Shown here piece by piece: positions 7,190-13,576 of a stretch of DNA of 27,920 nucleotides (position 1 is the first letter of the stretch; every line of letters starts with the position of its first letter). Origin of the DNA: an uncultured Rhodospirillaceae bacterium (GTDB taxonomy: Bacteria > Pseudomonadota > Alphaproteobacteria > RF32 > CAG-239); assembly GCA_900320035.1 (NCBI GenBank), contig ONQU01000058.1, positions 1 to 27,920 on the forward strand. Direction: 5' to 3'. The notes under the pieces were generated by a model, which searched no databases, was not told the origin of the DNA, and was given only the letters and a program-made list of their open reading frames with translations. A program made the position numbers and the translations under genes.

Positions 7190-7411
7190 ATGACAAACAC
7201 AATCAATTTTGAAGACATCAAATTAGCTGACGCAGAACGTCAACCATGCGAAGTTTGGACGCGTGTGATGGGCTATCATCGTCCGGTCAGCGAATTTAAC
7301 AGAGGCAAAAAAAGCGAATATTATTCGCGCGTGTGTTTTGTGGAAGAAAAAGCCTTGATGCATATGGATTTGGGTGAGAGCTGCGGTTGCACTTTAGCAG
7401 CGGCTGAATAA
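7190..7411 (+). CDS. Stand-alone glycyl radical domain of class III ribonucleotide reductase
   Basis: A 73-aa protein carrying what is normally the extreme C-terminus of NrdD. The motif CEVWTRVMGYHRPVSEFNRG contains RVMGY, with Gly28 the expected glycyl radical residue, followed by the conserved N-x-GKKSEY segment (residues 36-43). A short cysteine-containing tail GESCGC follows. It lies 59 bp after nrdD, has its own AGGAAGGG ribosome-binding site and ATG, and ends 8 bp before nrdG. NrdG would install the radical on this small subunit, which must dock into the barrel of the large one near Cys408/409. The arrangement is analogous to GrcA/YfiD for pyruvate formate-lyase, except that here it seems to be the only radical domain. 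The domain call is confident; the complex is inference. Confidence 0.92.
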   Translation: MTNTINFEDIKLADAERQPCEVWTRVMGYHRPVSEFNRGKKSEYYSRVCFVEEKALMHMDLGESCGCTLAAAE

Positions 7412-7419
7412 TTTTTCAC

Positions 7420-8127
7420 ATGACCGAAAATTTATTGAATATCGGCGATATTGAGAAGTTCAGTATCGTCGATTTTCCTTCTAAAATGGCCGTTGTTGTG
7501 TTTATGCAGGGCTGTCCGTGGCGGTGTCCGTTTTGTTATAATCAATCGTTGCAAAATCCGCAGATAGAAGGAAATGCCAGTTGGGATAATTTAAGACATT
7601 TATTAGAACATCGCAAAGGTATGATTGATGCGGTGGTGTTTTCCGGCGGTGAACCGTTGCTGCAAAATAATTTGCCGCAAGCGATTGATGAAGTGCGGGC
7701 TATGGGGTTTGCAGTCGGGTTGCATACCGGTGGTTATCGACCGGAAATGTTGAAACAAATTTTGCATAAATTGGACTGGGTCGGTTTTGATATTAAGGCA
7801 CCGCTGACGGTTGAACACTACAAAAAAGCGACCGGTAACGCCGGCGACGTGGCTAAAGTGAAAGAAAGTTTGCAGGCACTGCTGGAGAGCGGCATACATT
7901 TTGAGTGTCGCACGACCTGTGATCCACGGCTTTTGGATATAAAGGATATTTATGCCATTGCTGATGAATTGGCAGATTTAGGTGTGCAAGAATATTATTT
8001 GCAGAAATATCGGCCGATTGTAAGCGATAAAACAACCCAAGATTCCGATTGCGAAAAGTTTTTTCAAGATGCGGCATTGCAGACCTATTTGCAGCAGAAA
8101 TTTGCCGTTTATGCGGCGCGAAAATAA
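7420..8127 (+). CDS. nrdG: Anaerobic ribonucleotide reductase-activating protein (radical SAM)
   Basis: A 235-aa radical S-adenosylmethionine enzyme that generates the glycyl radical on NrdD. The [4Fe-4S] motif is C32-PWR-C36-PF-C39 (CX3CX2C), preceded by FSIVDFPSKMAVVVFMQG. The SAM-contact motif VVFSGGEPLL follows near residue 75, then GLHTGGYRP and DWVGFDIKAP. Length and motifs fit the NrdG2-type activase. It follows the glycyl-radical gene by 8 bp with no clear Shine-Dalgarno site, so translation is probably coupled. The operon nrdD, radical domain, nrdG supplies an anaerobic dNTP pathway. Confidence 0.94.
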   Translation: MTENLLNIGDIEKFSIVDFPSKMAVVVFMQGCPWRCPFCYNQSLQNPQIEGNASWDNLRHLLEHRKGMIDAVVFSGGEPLLQNNLPQAIDEVRAMGFAVGLHTGGYRPEMLKQILHKLDWVGFDIKAPLTVEHYKKATGNAGDVAKVKESLQALLESGIHFECRTTCDPRLLDIKDIYAIADELADLGVQEYYLQKYRPIVSDKTTQDSDCEKFFQDAALQTYLQQKFAVYAARK

Positions 8128-8167
8128 AAAAAACATATATTTTTTTTGTTTATTGAATAAAATAATA

Positions 8168-8196
8168 TTGACAAATAGTGAAAAATGAGCTATAAA
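8168..8196 (+). promoter_or_regulatory. Consensus promoter for the 8238-8853 gene pair
   Basis: -35 TTGACA (8168-8173), 17-bp spacer, -10 TATAAA (8191-8196). It gives a leader of about 35 nt before the ATG at 8238. Confidence 0.8.
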
Positions 8197-8237
8197 GGGG
8201 GACAGAAAATAAATTATTAATCTAAAACTATACTATT

Positions 8238-8549
8238 ATGGTACAAATAAACAGTATTTACGTGGATGACGGTATGACCGTTGTTACGTTGTTTGTGAGC
8301 GATGACCACAGAATGACCTACGCAGTGGATGATATCTTTCGTGGATCATATCGTACTGCTGTATTGAGTGCAGATTTGCTTCCTGAACTCCAGCGTGAAA
8401 TTGAGCTAAAGTCTGCGAAGGTGTGGGGAAGTAACCCAAACCTTTATATTCTGAAACCTTTTAACCCTTGGTCAAAAGAACTTGGTGGGTTCATTTTGCA
8501 ATGTTGGCAAGAAATCAGAAGAACAGAGAAATCATTGTTTAACAAATAA
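8238..8549 (+). CDS. Orphan protein, 103 aa
   Basis: No family was recognised. The 103-residue soluble protein begins with a predicted beta-rich segment (INSIYVDDGMTVVTLFV, RMTYAVDDI) and ends in a helix containing FILQCWQEIRRTEKS. No signal peptide or membrane segment is seen. It follows a near-perfect promoter but has no Shine-Dalgarno motif before the ATG, unlike housekeeping genes in this window. It is 16 bp upstream of the next orphan, so the two are co-transcribed. Possibly acquired DNA. Confidence 0.75.
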   Translation: MVQINSIYVDDGMTVVTLFVSDDHRMTYAVDDIFRGSYRTAVLSADLLPELQREIELKSAKVWGSNPNLYILKPFNPWSKELGGFILQCWQEIRRTEKSLFNK

Positions 8550-8565
8550 AAATTAAAAACAGCTT

Positions 8566-8853
8566 ATGAAGAAGCATTTTCACGGTGCTAACATCGAGCG
8601 CCAAGGCGAAAAAATCGGTGTAATCCTGTCTGTCGGTCCTTGTGCCGAGGTGTATGGTGAAGTTGCCACAGCCAATGGCAAGAAGGAAATTAAGATTGTC
8701 GACAGTACCGGTCGGCAGACGTTCATGCCCCGTGCCGTGCTGATTGAGCACGTTTGCGGAACCGGCAAGCGAATGAAGAAATTTATTGAAATCTGCCTGA
8801 AACGTTTGGAATGGCAGATGTTTCCGCGGAAAACACTTTTCCGCCGGCGTTAA
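8566..8853 (+). CDS. Orphan basic protein, 95 aa
   Basis: No family was recognised. The N-terminal half (IGVILSVGPCAEVYGEVATA, then KKEIKIVDSTGRQTFMPRAV) looks like a small beta-barrel, while the C-terminal half is strongly basic (GKRMKKF, RLEW, PRKTLFRRR). It might bind nucleic acid, but that is only a guess from composition. Codons such as ATC and CTG are more frequent than in the neighbouring ATT/TTG-rich housekeeping genes. There is no Shine-Dalgarno motif, and the stop codon runs straight into a strong terminator. Second gene of the pair driven from 8168-8196. Confidence 0.72.
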   Translation: MKKHFHGANIERQGEKIGVILSVGPCAEVYGEVATANGKKEIKIVDSTGRQTFMPRAVLIEHVCGTGKRMKKFIEICLKRLEWQMFPRKTLFRRR

Positions 8854-8895
8854 AAGAAACCCCTCAGTTAGCAAACTGGGGGCTTTTCTTTTTTT
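8852..8895. terminator. Bidirectional terminator between convergent genes
   Basis: CCCC-T-CAGTT (8860-8869) pairs with AACTG-GGGG (8874-8882) with one bulge, followed by T-rich DNA on the plus strand. It also follows the ROK-like gene on the minus strand. Confidence 0.85.
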
Positions 8896-8897
8896 AA

Positions 8898-9692
8898 TTA
8901 TTTTTTTTCAGCGAAGAGCAGGGCGGCGCCGATCAGACCGGCATTATTCTCTGCTTCTGCCGCCATGATGCGAATCGAGCTATGAGAAAAATTTCGCTGA
9001 ATTTGAGTATTGATTTGCATGTAATCGACGATTTTTGCTAAGCTTCCGGAAAGGGCAACGGCCTCTAAATCTAAAATTCGGTTAATCTGAATTAAGGCAG
9101 AAACAAGATTTTCGGACCAAGTAGCACAGGTACGTTGGGCGGCAATATTACCTTGTTTGGCCAAATTGTAAATGATAAAGCAATCGGTTTCAGTTAAGCC
9201 GTTTTGCTTAGCGAGATTGGCTAAGGTTGTGCCGGAAGCATTAAATCTAACTTCGCCGGCGGCACCGTTTATGCCAGAATAAAGTGCGTCATTTAAAATG
9301 AGTCCGCAACCGACGTCGGTTCCTAATGTGAGTAGCGCGCAGTGGCGATGTCCTCGCAAAGCGCCGTGTTTATATTCAGCCCAAACAGCGGCATTGGCAT
9401 CATTTACCAGAAGATAAGGCAAGCCGGTCAGTTCGGTAAAATCGATGTTTTCATAGCCGGTTGGTAAATTATTCGGTTTATCCCATAAATGATTGTCGAA
9501 AACAATGCCGGCGGTGGCAATAGCCAAGCCATCAGCTTTGTTTTGCCTTGCTGTCATTCGGATTATATCGGCAATTTCCGCACTAGTCTCAGGCGTAGAA
9601 ATTTTACACACTTCATTTAACATATTTCCTTCTTCATCGGTCAGAGCATAAGCAATTTTGCTACCGCCAATATCAAAAGCTAAAATTTTCAT
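8898..9692 (-). CDS. ROK-family sugar kinase-like protein, lacking the zinc motif
   Basis: A 264-aa member of the ROK fold, an ASKHA-type ATPase that usually phosphorylates glucose, N-acetylglucosamine or N-acetylmannosamine. The phosphate-1 motif is AFDIGGSKI at residues 5-13. The catalytic-loop motif LVNDANAAVWAEYKHG keeps the expected aspartate. Phosphate-2 is LLTLGTDVGCGLILN, and the adenosine-site motif is near VALSGSL. The family's CxCGxxGC zinc-binding cluster and preceding GH are missing: where it should be, the sequence reads GEVRFNASGTTLANLA. This makes the protein shorter than the usual ~300 aa. Substrate is therefore uncertain and activity may be altered. The promoter overlaps the end of the upstream gene at 9727-9754. 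Confidence 0.85.
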   Translation of the reverse strand: MKILAFDIGGSKIAYALTDEEGNMLNEVCKISTPETSAEIADIIRMTARQNKADGLAIATAGIVFDNHLWDKPNNLPTGYENIDFTELTGLPYLLVNDANAAVWAEYKHGALRGHRHCALLTLGTDVGCGLILNDALYSGINGAAGEVRFNASGTTLANLAKQNGLTETDCFIIYNLAKQGNIAAQRTCATWSENLVSALIQINRILDLEAVALSGSLAKIVDYMQINTQIQRNFSHSSIRIMAAEAENNAGLIGAALLFAEKK

Positions 9693-9726
9693 CGCCGCTT
9701 GCCTTTATCAAAACTCACCTCACTTT

Positions 9727-9754
9727 AGTATATAAAAAAAAGGTTTGCCGTCAA
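9727..9754 (-). promoter_or_regulatory. Promoter of the ROK-like gene, overlapping upstream stop codon
   Basis: On the minus strand a -35 TTGACG (9754-9749), 16-bp spacer and -10 TATACT (9732-9727). The -35 box contains the TGA stop of the upstream orphan and lies in the loop of its terminator hairpin. Confidence 0.6.
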
Positions 9755-9770
9755 GACAAACCTTTTTGAT
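9733..9770 (-). terminator. Terminator of the 9751-10116 orphan
   Basis: On the minus strand AAAAGGTTTG and CAAACCTTTT pair over a nine-base loop that contains the stop codon, followed by a T-run. Confidence 0.85.
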
Positions 9771-10116
9771 AGGGCTGATAAATCGCCAATATTCTGCCTG
9801 TATAGCAGATTTCGTTGCCATGTATGTAGGCAGCCGACTTACCGATGGGGATGAACACATTAATCGGATAGTCATAGTCATCTACATGGCAAAATACACC
9901 GGTTACGATGCTCATAAAGCCGAGCATTTTACCGGAATGTTTGTCGTCGCAGCGCCAACCGATAGTAACGGTATTGTGCCCGAATGCACCAGGGCGACAT
10001 ACAACTTTGCAACCGAAAAATTCTCCAGCAGCATTTTCTACTTCTTGACGATCTAAAAGCTTCGCTTCAATCTCAATTTTGTTCCCTAAAAGGGTTAAAA
10101 ACTTCGTTGTTTTCAT
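9751..10116 (-). CDS. Orphan cysteine-containing protein, 121 aa
   Basis: No family was recognised. From the ATG at 10116 (MKTTKFLTLLGNK) the protein has 121 residues; a TTG/ATG extension to 10140 is possible but less likely, because a TATAAT box (about 10131-10136) lies within it. It has several cysteines (GCKVVC, WRCDD, VFCHV, EICYTG), mostly predicted beta strand, and no membrane segment. There is no Shine-Dalgarno site, and the stop codon sits inside the terminator loop. This style matches the orphans at 407-1108 and 8238-8853. Single-gene unit. Confidence 0.68.
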   Translation of the reverse strand: MKTTKFLTLLGNKIEIEAKLLDRQEVENAAGEFFGCKVVCRPGAFGHNTVTIGWRCDDKHSGKMLGFMSIVTGVFCHVDDYDYPINVFIPIGKSAAYIHGNEICYTGRILAIYQPYQKGLS

Positions 10117-10184
10117 GCTTTTAATTTTAGAATTATACAATAATAATATTGGTTAAACTTTGCTTATACGTTTTAGGGATAAAT

Positions 10185-12074
10185 TTATTCACGACCATTT
10201 TTTTGAACTTGACGTTTAGCTCTGTTTTCGGTCAATTTATCCATGCGTTTATCAGATTTTTGTTTTAGCTCATTAATTACATCTTGCTTATAAGCTTGAA
10301 TATCGAGCTGCGGCTTTTCGGCAAAATGCATACCGCTTTCAGCAATTTTTTGCATATCATCGGCATAGCGATAGGCGGTCGTTGTACCACCGGTTATATC
10401 TGCCGTAGCACTTTCTTTAGAAGCAAATTTTTTCAACAAACGCGCCTTAGTTTTAGATATTTGCGATTCTTGGCCGATATGACTTAAAACTTCATTAAGG
10501 CATTTCGTAAATTTATCAAATTCAGCAACGCGTCCTTTAATAAATTCAGCACGGTCACCGTAAGCCTTGATATTACGGTATTCCTTAACTATTCTAAGCT
10601 CGCCTTCCTGCGGTTGCAATGCTGTAAACAACTTTTGAAATTGTTCATCAATTTCCGGATGCTCGGCATATTTATGGTTTTTCCCAGATAAATCAATATA
10701 TTCTTCAGCCATCGTTAAGGCAAAAAACTGCCGATTTGCCAATGGTACGTGGAAACATTTATGCTTTTCTTGCACAATGGCACGCGCATCAATCAGCGTT
10801 TGCGCCAATTTTTTCGGATCATCCTTAGCGGCTCTGATTTTTTCTCGGATTAAGATAATACCCTTATGTGTCCACATTTGTTGAACGCCGTATTTTTCGG
10901 TAACTTCCTTTAGGGACATTTTAGCAAATTCTTCTTTTTCTTGACCTTTAATCGGCAAACTGTCGGTTAAATAGCAATGCCAGCCGATTTTTTTATCTTC
11001 CAACAACCCTTGCCCATATTGCTTCAACAGCATCGAAAACAATTCTTTGCGACGTTCAAAACCAAACTTATCTCTGGTTTTTTCACTTTCTTGATGATAT
11101 TTTTGCTGCGCTTCATACATCTGCTCAGAGCTTGGCAGACCATTAGCAAACAAATCTTTGAGAGAATTGAACTCCGTCGGCTGCAACAGTTCAAGAGTAT
11201 TAACCAACTGCCTATTGCCTTGTCCCTTGTTACTCGTCAAACGCTGCCAAAATGCTTTTTTATCATATGGTGTTTTAACCGCTTTCAGATTTCCCTTCTT
11301 TTCTTTAGTGGCAACTAATTCTTTGGCATAATCGGCATAAACTTCATTTAACTTTTTATCAAACTCACCGTTAATACGCTTAAAATCTTTAATAACTTTC
11401 AGTTTTTGTTCCGCCGTTTCCCGCATGTTTTTATCCTTAAGCGAATCGGTCAATCCTTCTTCTTTGTTGCGTAATTCGCTCCAAGACGGGAAGAAGCCAT
11501 GTTCCACCATTTTAAAAGCAAATTCTTTCTGTTCCGGTGTGTATTTTTTCACCATATCTTTTATATCAGATGCTAAATCATCATCTTGACGGCCGAGTCT
11601 TTGCAACAAAGGTAAGCGTTCAAACGGGGTTTTTACTTTATCCATGGCTTCGGCATTCGGTGCTTGCAGCAAATTTTTCAAATAAGCTGTGTTAGGCAAG
11701 ATTGTGTCTTGCAACATACCGTTGCGCGCGCCTTCCAACATCGTCACACTGGCGGCAAGATGCCAGAAGTGGTCGGAAATATCCATCATTTTTGAAAATT
11801 GTTCCAGTTCTTCCTGTAGTTTCTTTTCATCATAGTCAAGACGTGTTACCTTTTGGCCTTTTACAGAAAATTCCTCATTGACAACTTCCTCAATTTCCGC
11901 CAGTTGATTGGCAAAATTGGTAATATCTTGCGGATATTCTTCACCGCCGATAATATGTCTGTCGGTATACGCACTATCCTCAGTCGGCACTAAAAATTGC
12001 AAACATTCAACAATGTTGCTGCCGTGGTAGTGTTCACTTTTTGCCATGCCAACTTTATTTTTTTCCTTAGCCAT
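10185..12074 (-). CDS. Large orphan charged protein, 629 aa
   Basis: No family was recognised. The start is MAKEKNKVG at 12074, fixed by a strong AGGAGG site; the open frame continues to 12134 but runs through the promoter. The protein is soluble, rich in Lys/Glu/Gln, probably mostly helical with coiled-coil stretches (DYDEKKLQEELEQFSKMMD; DKKLNEVYADYAKELVATKE), and has no signal peptide or membrane segment. The C-terminus is strongly basic (DKRMDKLTENRAKRQVQKNG). Clustered C-terminal basic residues occur in VirD4-dependent secreted substrates, and a VirD4-type gene lies 4.4 kb away. A secreted or structural role is therefore a possibility only, not a call. Single-gene transcript with its own promoter. 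Confidence 0.85.
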   Translation of the reverse strand: MAKEKNKVGMAKSEHYHGSNIVECLQFLVPTEDSAYTDRHIIGGEEYPQDITNFANQLAEIEEVVNEEFSVKGQKVTRLDYDEKKLQEELEQFSKMMDISDHFWHLAASVTMLEGARNGMLQDTILPNTAYLKNLLQAPNAEAMDKVKTPFERLPLLQRLGRQDDDLASDIKDMVKKYTPEQKEFAFKMVEHGFFPSWSELRNKEEGLTDSLKDKNMRETAEQKLKVIKDFKRINGEFDKKLNEVYADYAKELVATKEKKGNLKAVKTPYDKKAFWQRLTSNKGQGNRQLVNTLELLQPTEFNSLKDLFANGLPSSEQMYEAQQKYHQESEKTRDKFGFERRKELFSMLLKQYGQGLLEDKKIGWHCYLTDSLPIKGQEKEEFAKMSLKEVTEKYGVQQMWTHKGIILIREKIRAAKDDPKKLAQTLIDARAIVQEKHKCFHVPLANRQFFALTMAEEYIDLSGKNHKYAEHPEIDEQFQKLFTALQPQEGELRIVKEYRNIKAYGDRAEFIKGRVAEFDKFTKCLNEVLSHIGQESQISKTKARLLKKFASKESATADITGGTTTAYRYADDMQKIAESGMHFAEKPQLDIQAYKQDVINELKQKSDKRMDKLTENRAKRQVQKNGRE

Positions 12075-12105
12075 TGTTTTCCTCCTTAGTTTCAGCTTTA
12101 GCAAC

Positions 12106-12134
12106 ATTATAGCATTAAGATTATGACAAATCAA
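12106..12134 (-). promoter_or_regulatory. Promoter of the 629-aa orphan
   Basis: On the minus strand a -35 TTGATT (12134-12129), 17-bp spacer and perfect -10 TATAAT (12111-12106), followed about 32 bp later by the AGGAGG ribosome-binding site and ATG. It indicates good expression. Confidence 0.85.
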
Positions 12135-12267
12135 GAATAATTTTGTTTATTTTTTTTTACAATATGAGAAGATAGACCGGTTGGTTGACAAGCTGATGAT
12201 AATAGGTTAGGTTTAAGAGAAATTTTGTGGTGTGCTGTTTTAGCCGGAAAGGTAAGGAAAAAACATA

Positions 12268-13209
12268 ATGAAGCATAAACATGGCGATGAAGTTAACGGT
12301 TGGCTGATCATTGATAAACCATGCGGCATGGGTTCAACGGCGGTGGTCGGTAAAACGCGGTGGTTGTTGCAGGCCAAAAAAAACGGCCATACCGGAACGT
12401 TGGATCCGTTTGCCAGCGGGGTGTTACCGATTGCGTTTGGCGAGGCAACTAAATTAGTGCCGTTTGTTACCGAAGGACGCAAAGAGTATGAGTTTGTGCT
12501 GAAATGGGGTGAGCAAACATCAACTGATGATATTGAAGGCGAGGTTGTAGCACGCGCGGATAAAATACCGACGCATGACGAAATTATAGCGATTTTACCG
12601 GAATTTATCGGTAAAATTACGCAAGTGCCGCCGGTCTATTCGGCTATCAAAATCGGTGGACAGCAGGCATATAAATTGGCGCGGCGCGGGCAAACGGTGG
12701 AGATGCCGGCGCGGCAGGTGGAAATTTTTGCTTTAGAATTGCTCGAGGAATATGCCGATAGTGCCAAGTTTCGAGTAGAATGTTCAAAGGGAACATATGT
12801 GCGCACACTGGGCAAAGATTTGGCTCTAAAATTAAGCACGGTGGGGCATTTAACGGCGCTCAGACGCACAAAATGCGGAAATTTTTCATTACAACATACG
12901 ATTTTACTGGATTCTTTGGAAAAAATGGAGTATGTAGAAGAGCGACGCAAGTCTCTTTGGCCGATGGAAACATCTCTGCGCGACATCGCGGAGATTGCTG
13001 TTTCGGCCGAAGATGCTCTCAGGCTAATACAGGGACAAAGCTTGTCGCCAAAGGGGTTTGAAGTTAAACCTTCAGAAAATTTGGTGGCGGCAAAGTTGCA
13101 AAATTGCTTGATTGCTTTGGTGCGAATCGATGAACGCAAAATTGCGCCGGTTCGCGTGTTTAACTTAAATAATGTAAAAAAGGAAACAAAAGATGTCGAT
13201 TACAAATGA
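12268..13209 (+). CDS. truB: tRNA pseudouridine(55) synthase
   Basis: A 313-aa enzyme making pseudouridine-55 in the tRNA T loop. The N-terminal WLIIDKPCGMGST and the catalytic motif HTGTLDPFASGVLP with Asp46 are diagnostic, followed by YEFVLKWGEQTSTDD, PPVYSAIKIGGQQAYKLAR and SKGTYVRTLGKDL. A C-terminal PUA-like extension (RLIQGQSLSPKGFE...) is present. The ribosome-binding site TAAGGA precedes the ATG. A TTGACA box at 12185-12190 may be its -35. The 3' end overlaps the rpsO start by 17 bp, so the two are coupled. The order truB-rpsO-pnp is the conserved bacterial one; rbfA is not upstream here. Confidence 0.96.
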   Translation: MKHKHGDEVNGWLIIDKPCGMGSTAVVGKTRWLLQAKKNGHTGTLDPFASGVLPIAFGEATKLVPFVTEGRKEYEFVLKWGEQTSTDDIEGEVVARADKIPTHDEIIAILPEFIGKITQVPPVYSAIKIGGQQAYKLARRGQTVEMPARQVEIFALELLEEYADSAKFRVECSKGTYVRTLGKDLALKLSTVGHLTALRRTKCGNFSLQHTILLDSLEKMEYVEERRKSLWPMETSLRDIAEIAVSAEDALRLIQGQSLSPKGFEVKPSENLVAAKLQNCLIALVRIDERKIAPVRVFNLNNVKKETKDVDYK

Positions 13210-13462
13210 AATTAAAAAAGAAATTGTCGCCAAATATGGTAATTCCGAAAATGATACCGGTTCTCCGGAAGTGCAAATTGCCATTTGGACTTATCGCATT
13301 AACGCTTTGATTGAACACTTCAATGTTCATAAAAAAGATTTACATTCTCGCTTGGGTTTGATGAAGATGGTTAGCCGTCGTCGTCACTTGCTCGACCACT
13401 TAAAGAGCACCAGCGAAGAAAGATATCAGGCAATTGTGAAAAAGCTTGATTTGCGTAAGTAA
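13193..13462 (+). CDS. rpsO: 30S ribosomal protein S15
   Basis: An 89-aa S15 that binds the central domain of 16S rRNA. Family blocks visible are NDTGSPEVQIAIWTYRINAL, the loop HFNVHKKDLHSRLGL and the KMVSRRRHLLDHLKS helix. It starts inside the end of truB with an AAGGA site (in AAAAAAGGAAACAAAAG). It is followed by a GC hairpin and pnp, the standard arrangement. Confidence 0.98.
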   Translation: MSITNEIKKEIVAKYGNSENDTGSPEVQIAIWTYRINALIEHFNVHKKDLHSRLGLMKMVSRRRHLLDHLKSTSEERYQAIVKKLDLRK

Positions 13463-13469
13463 GATAATA

Positions 13470-13499
13470 CGGGGCGGCGGTAATAGTGCAGCTGCCCCG
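13470..13499 (+). other. rpsO-pnp intergenic hairpin
   Basis: CGGGGCGGC (13470-13478) pairs with GCTGCCCCG (13491-13499), a 9-bp stem without a U-tract. In enterobacteria the rpsO-pnp spacer carries an RNase III site used for PNPase autoregulation. A comparable role here is inference from position. Confidence 0.55.
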
Positions 13500-13576
13500 C
13501 AAAAATCCTGTGCAACAGCATAGGTGAGGAAAAAAGATGTATGGAAAGAAGAATTTTTTAGAAAGGAAAGAATTTT

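Noticed and set aside
7128..7192. nrdD split by frameshift, readthrough or selenocysteine recoding
   Set aside because: After the TAA there is another in-frame TAA within a few codons, no selenocysteine TGA, and a 59-bp spacer with a clear ribosome-binding site and ATG. Two separate genes explain it better.
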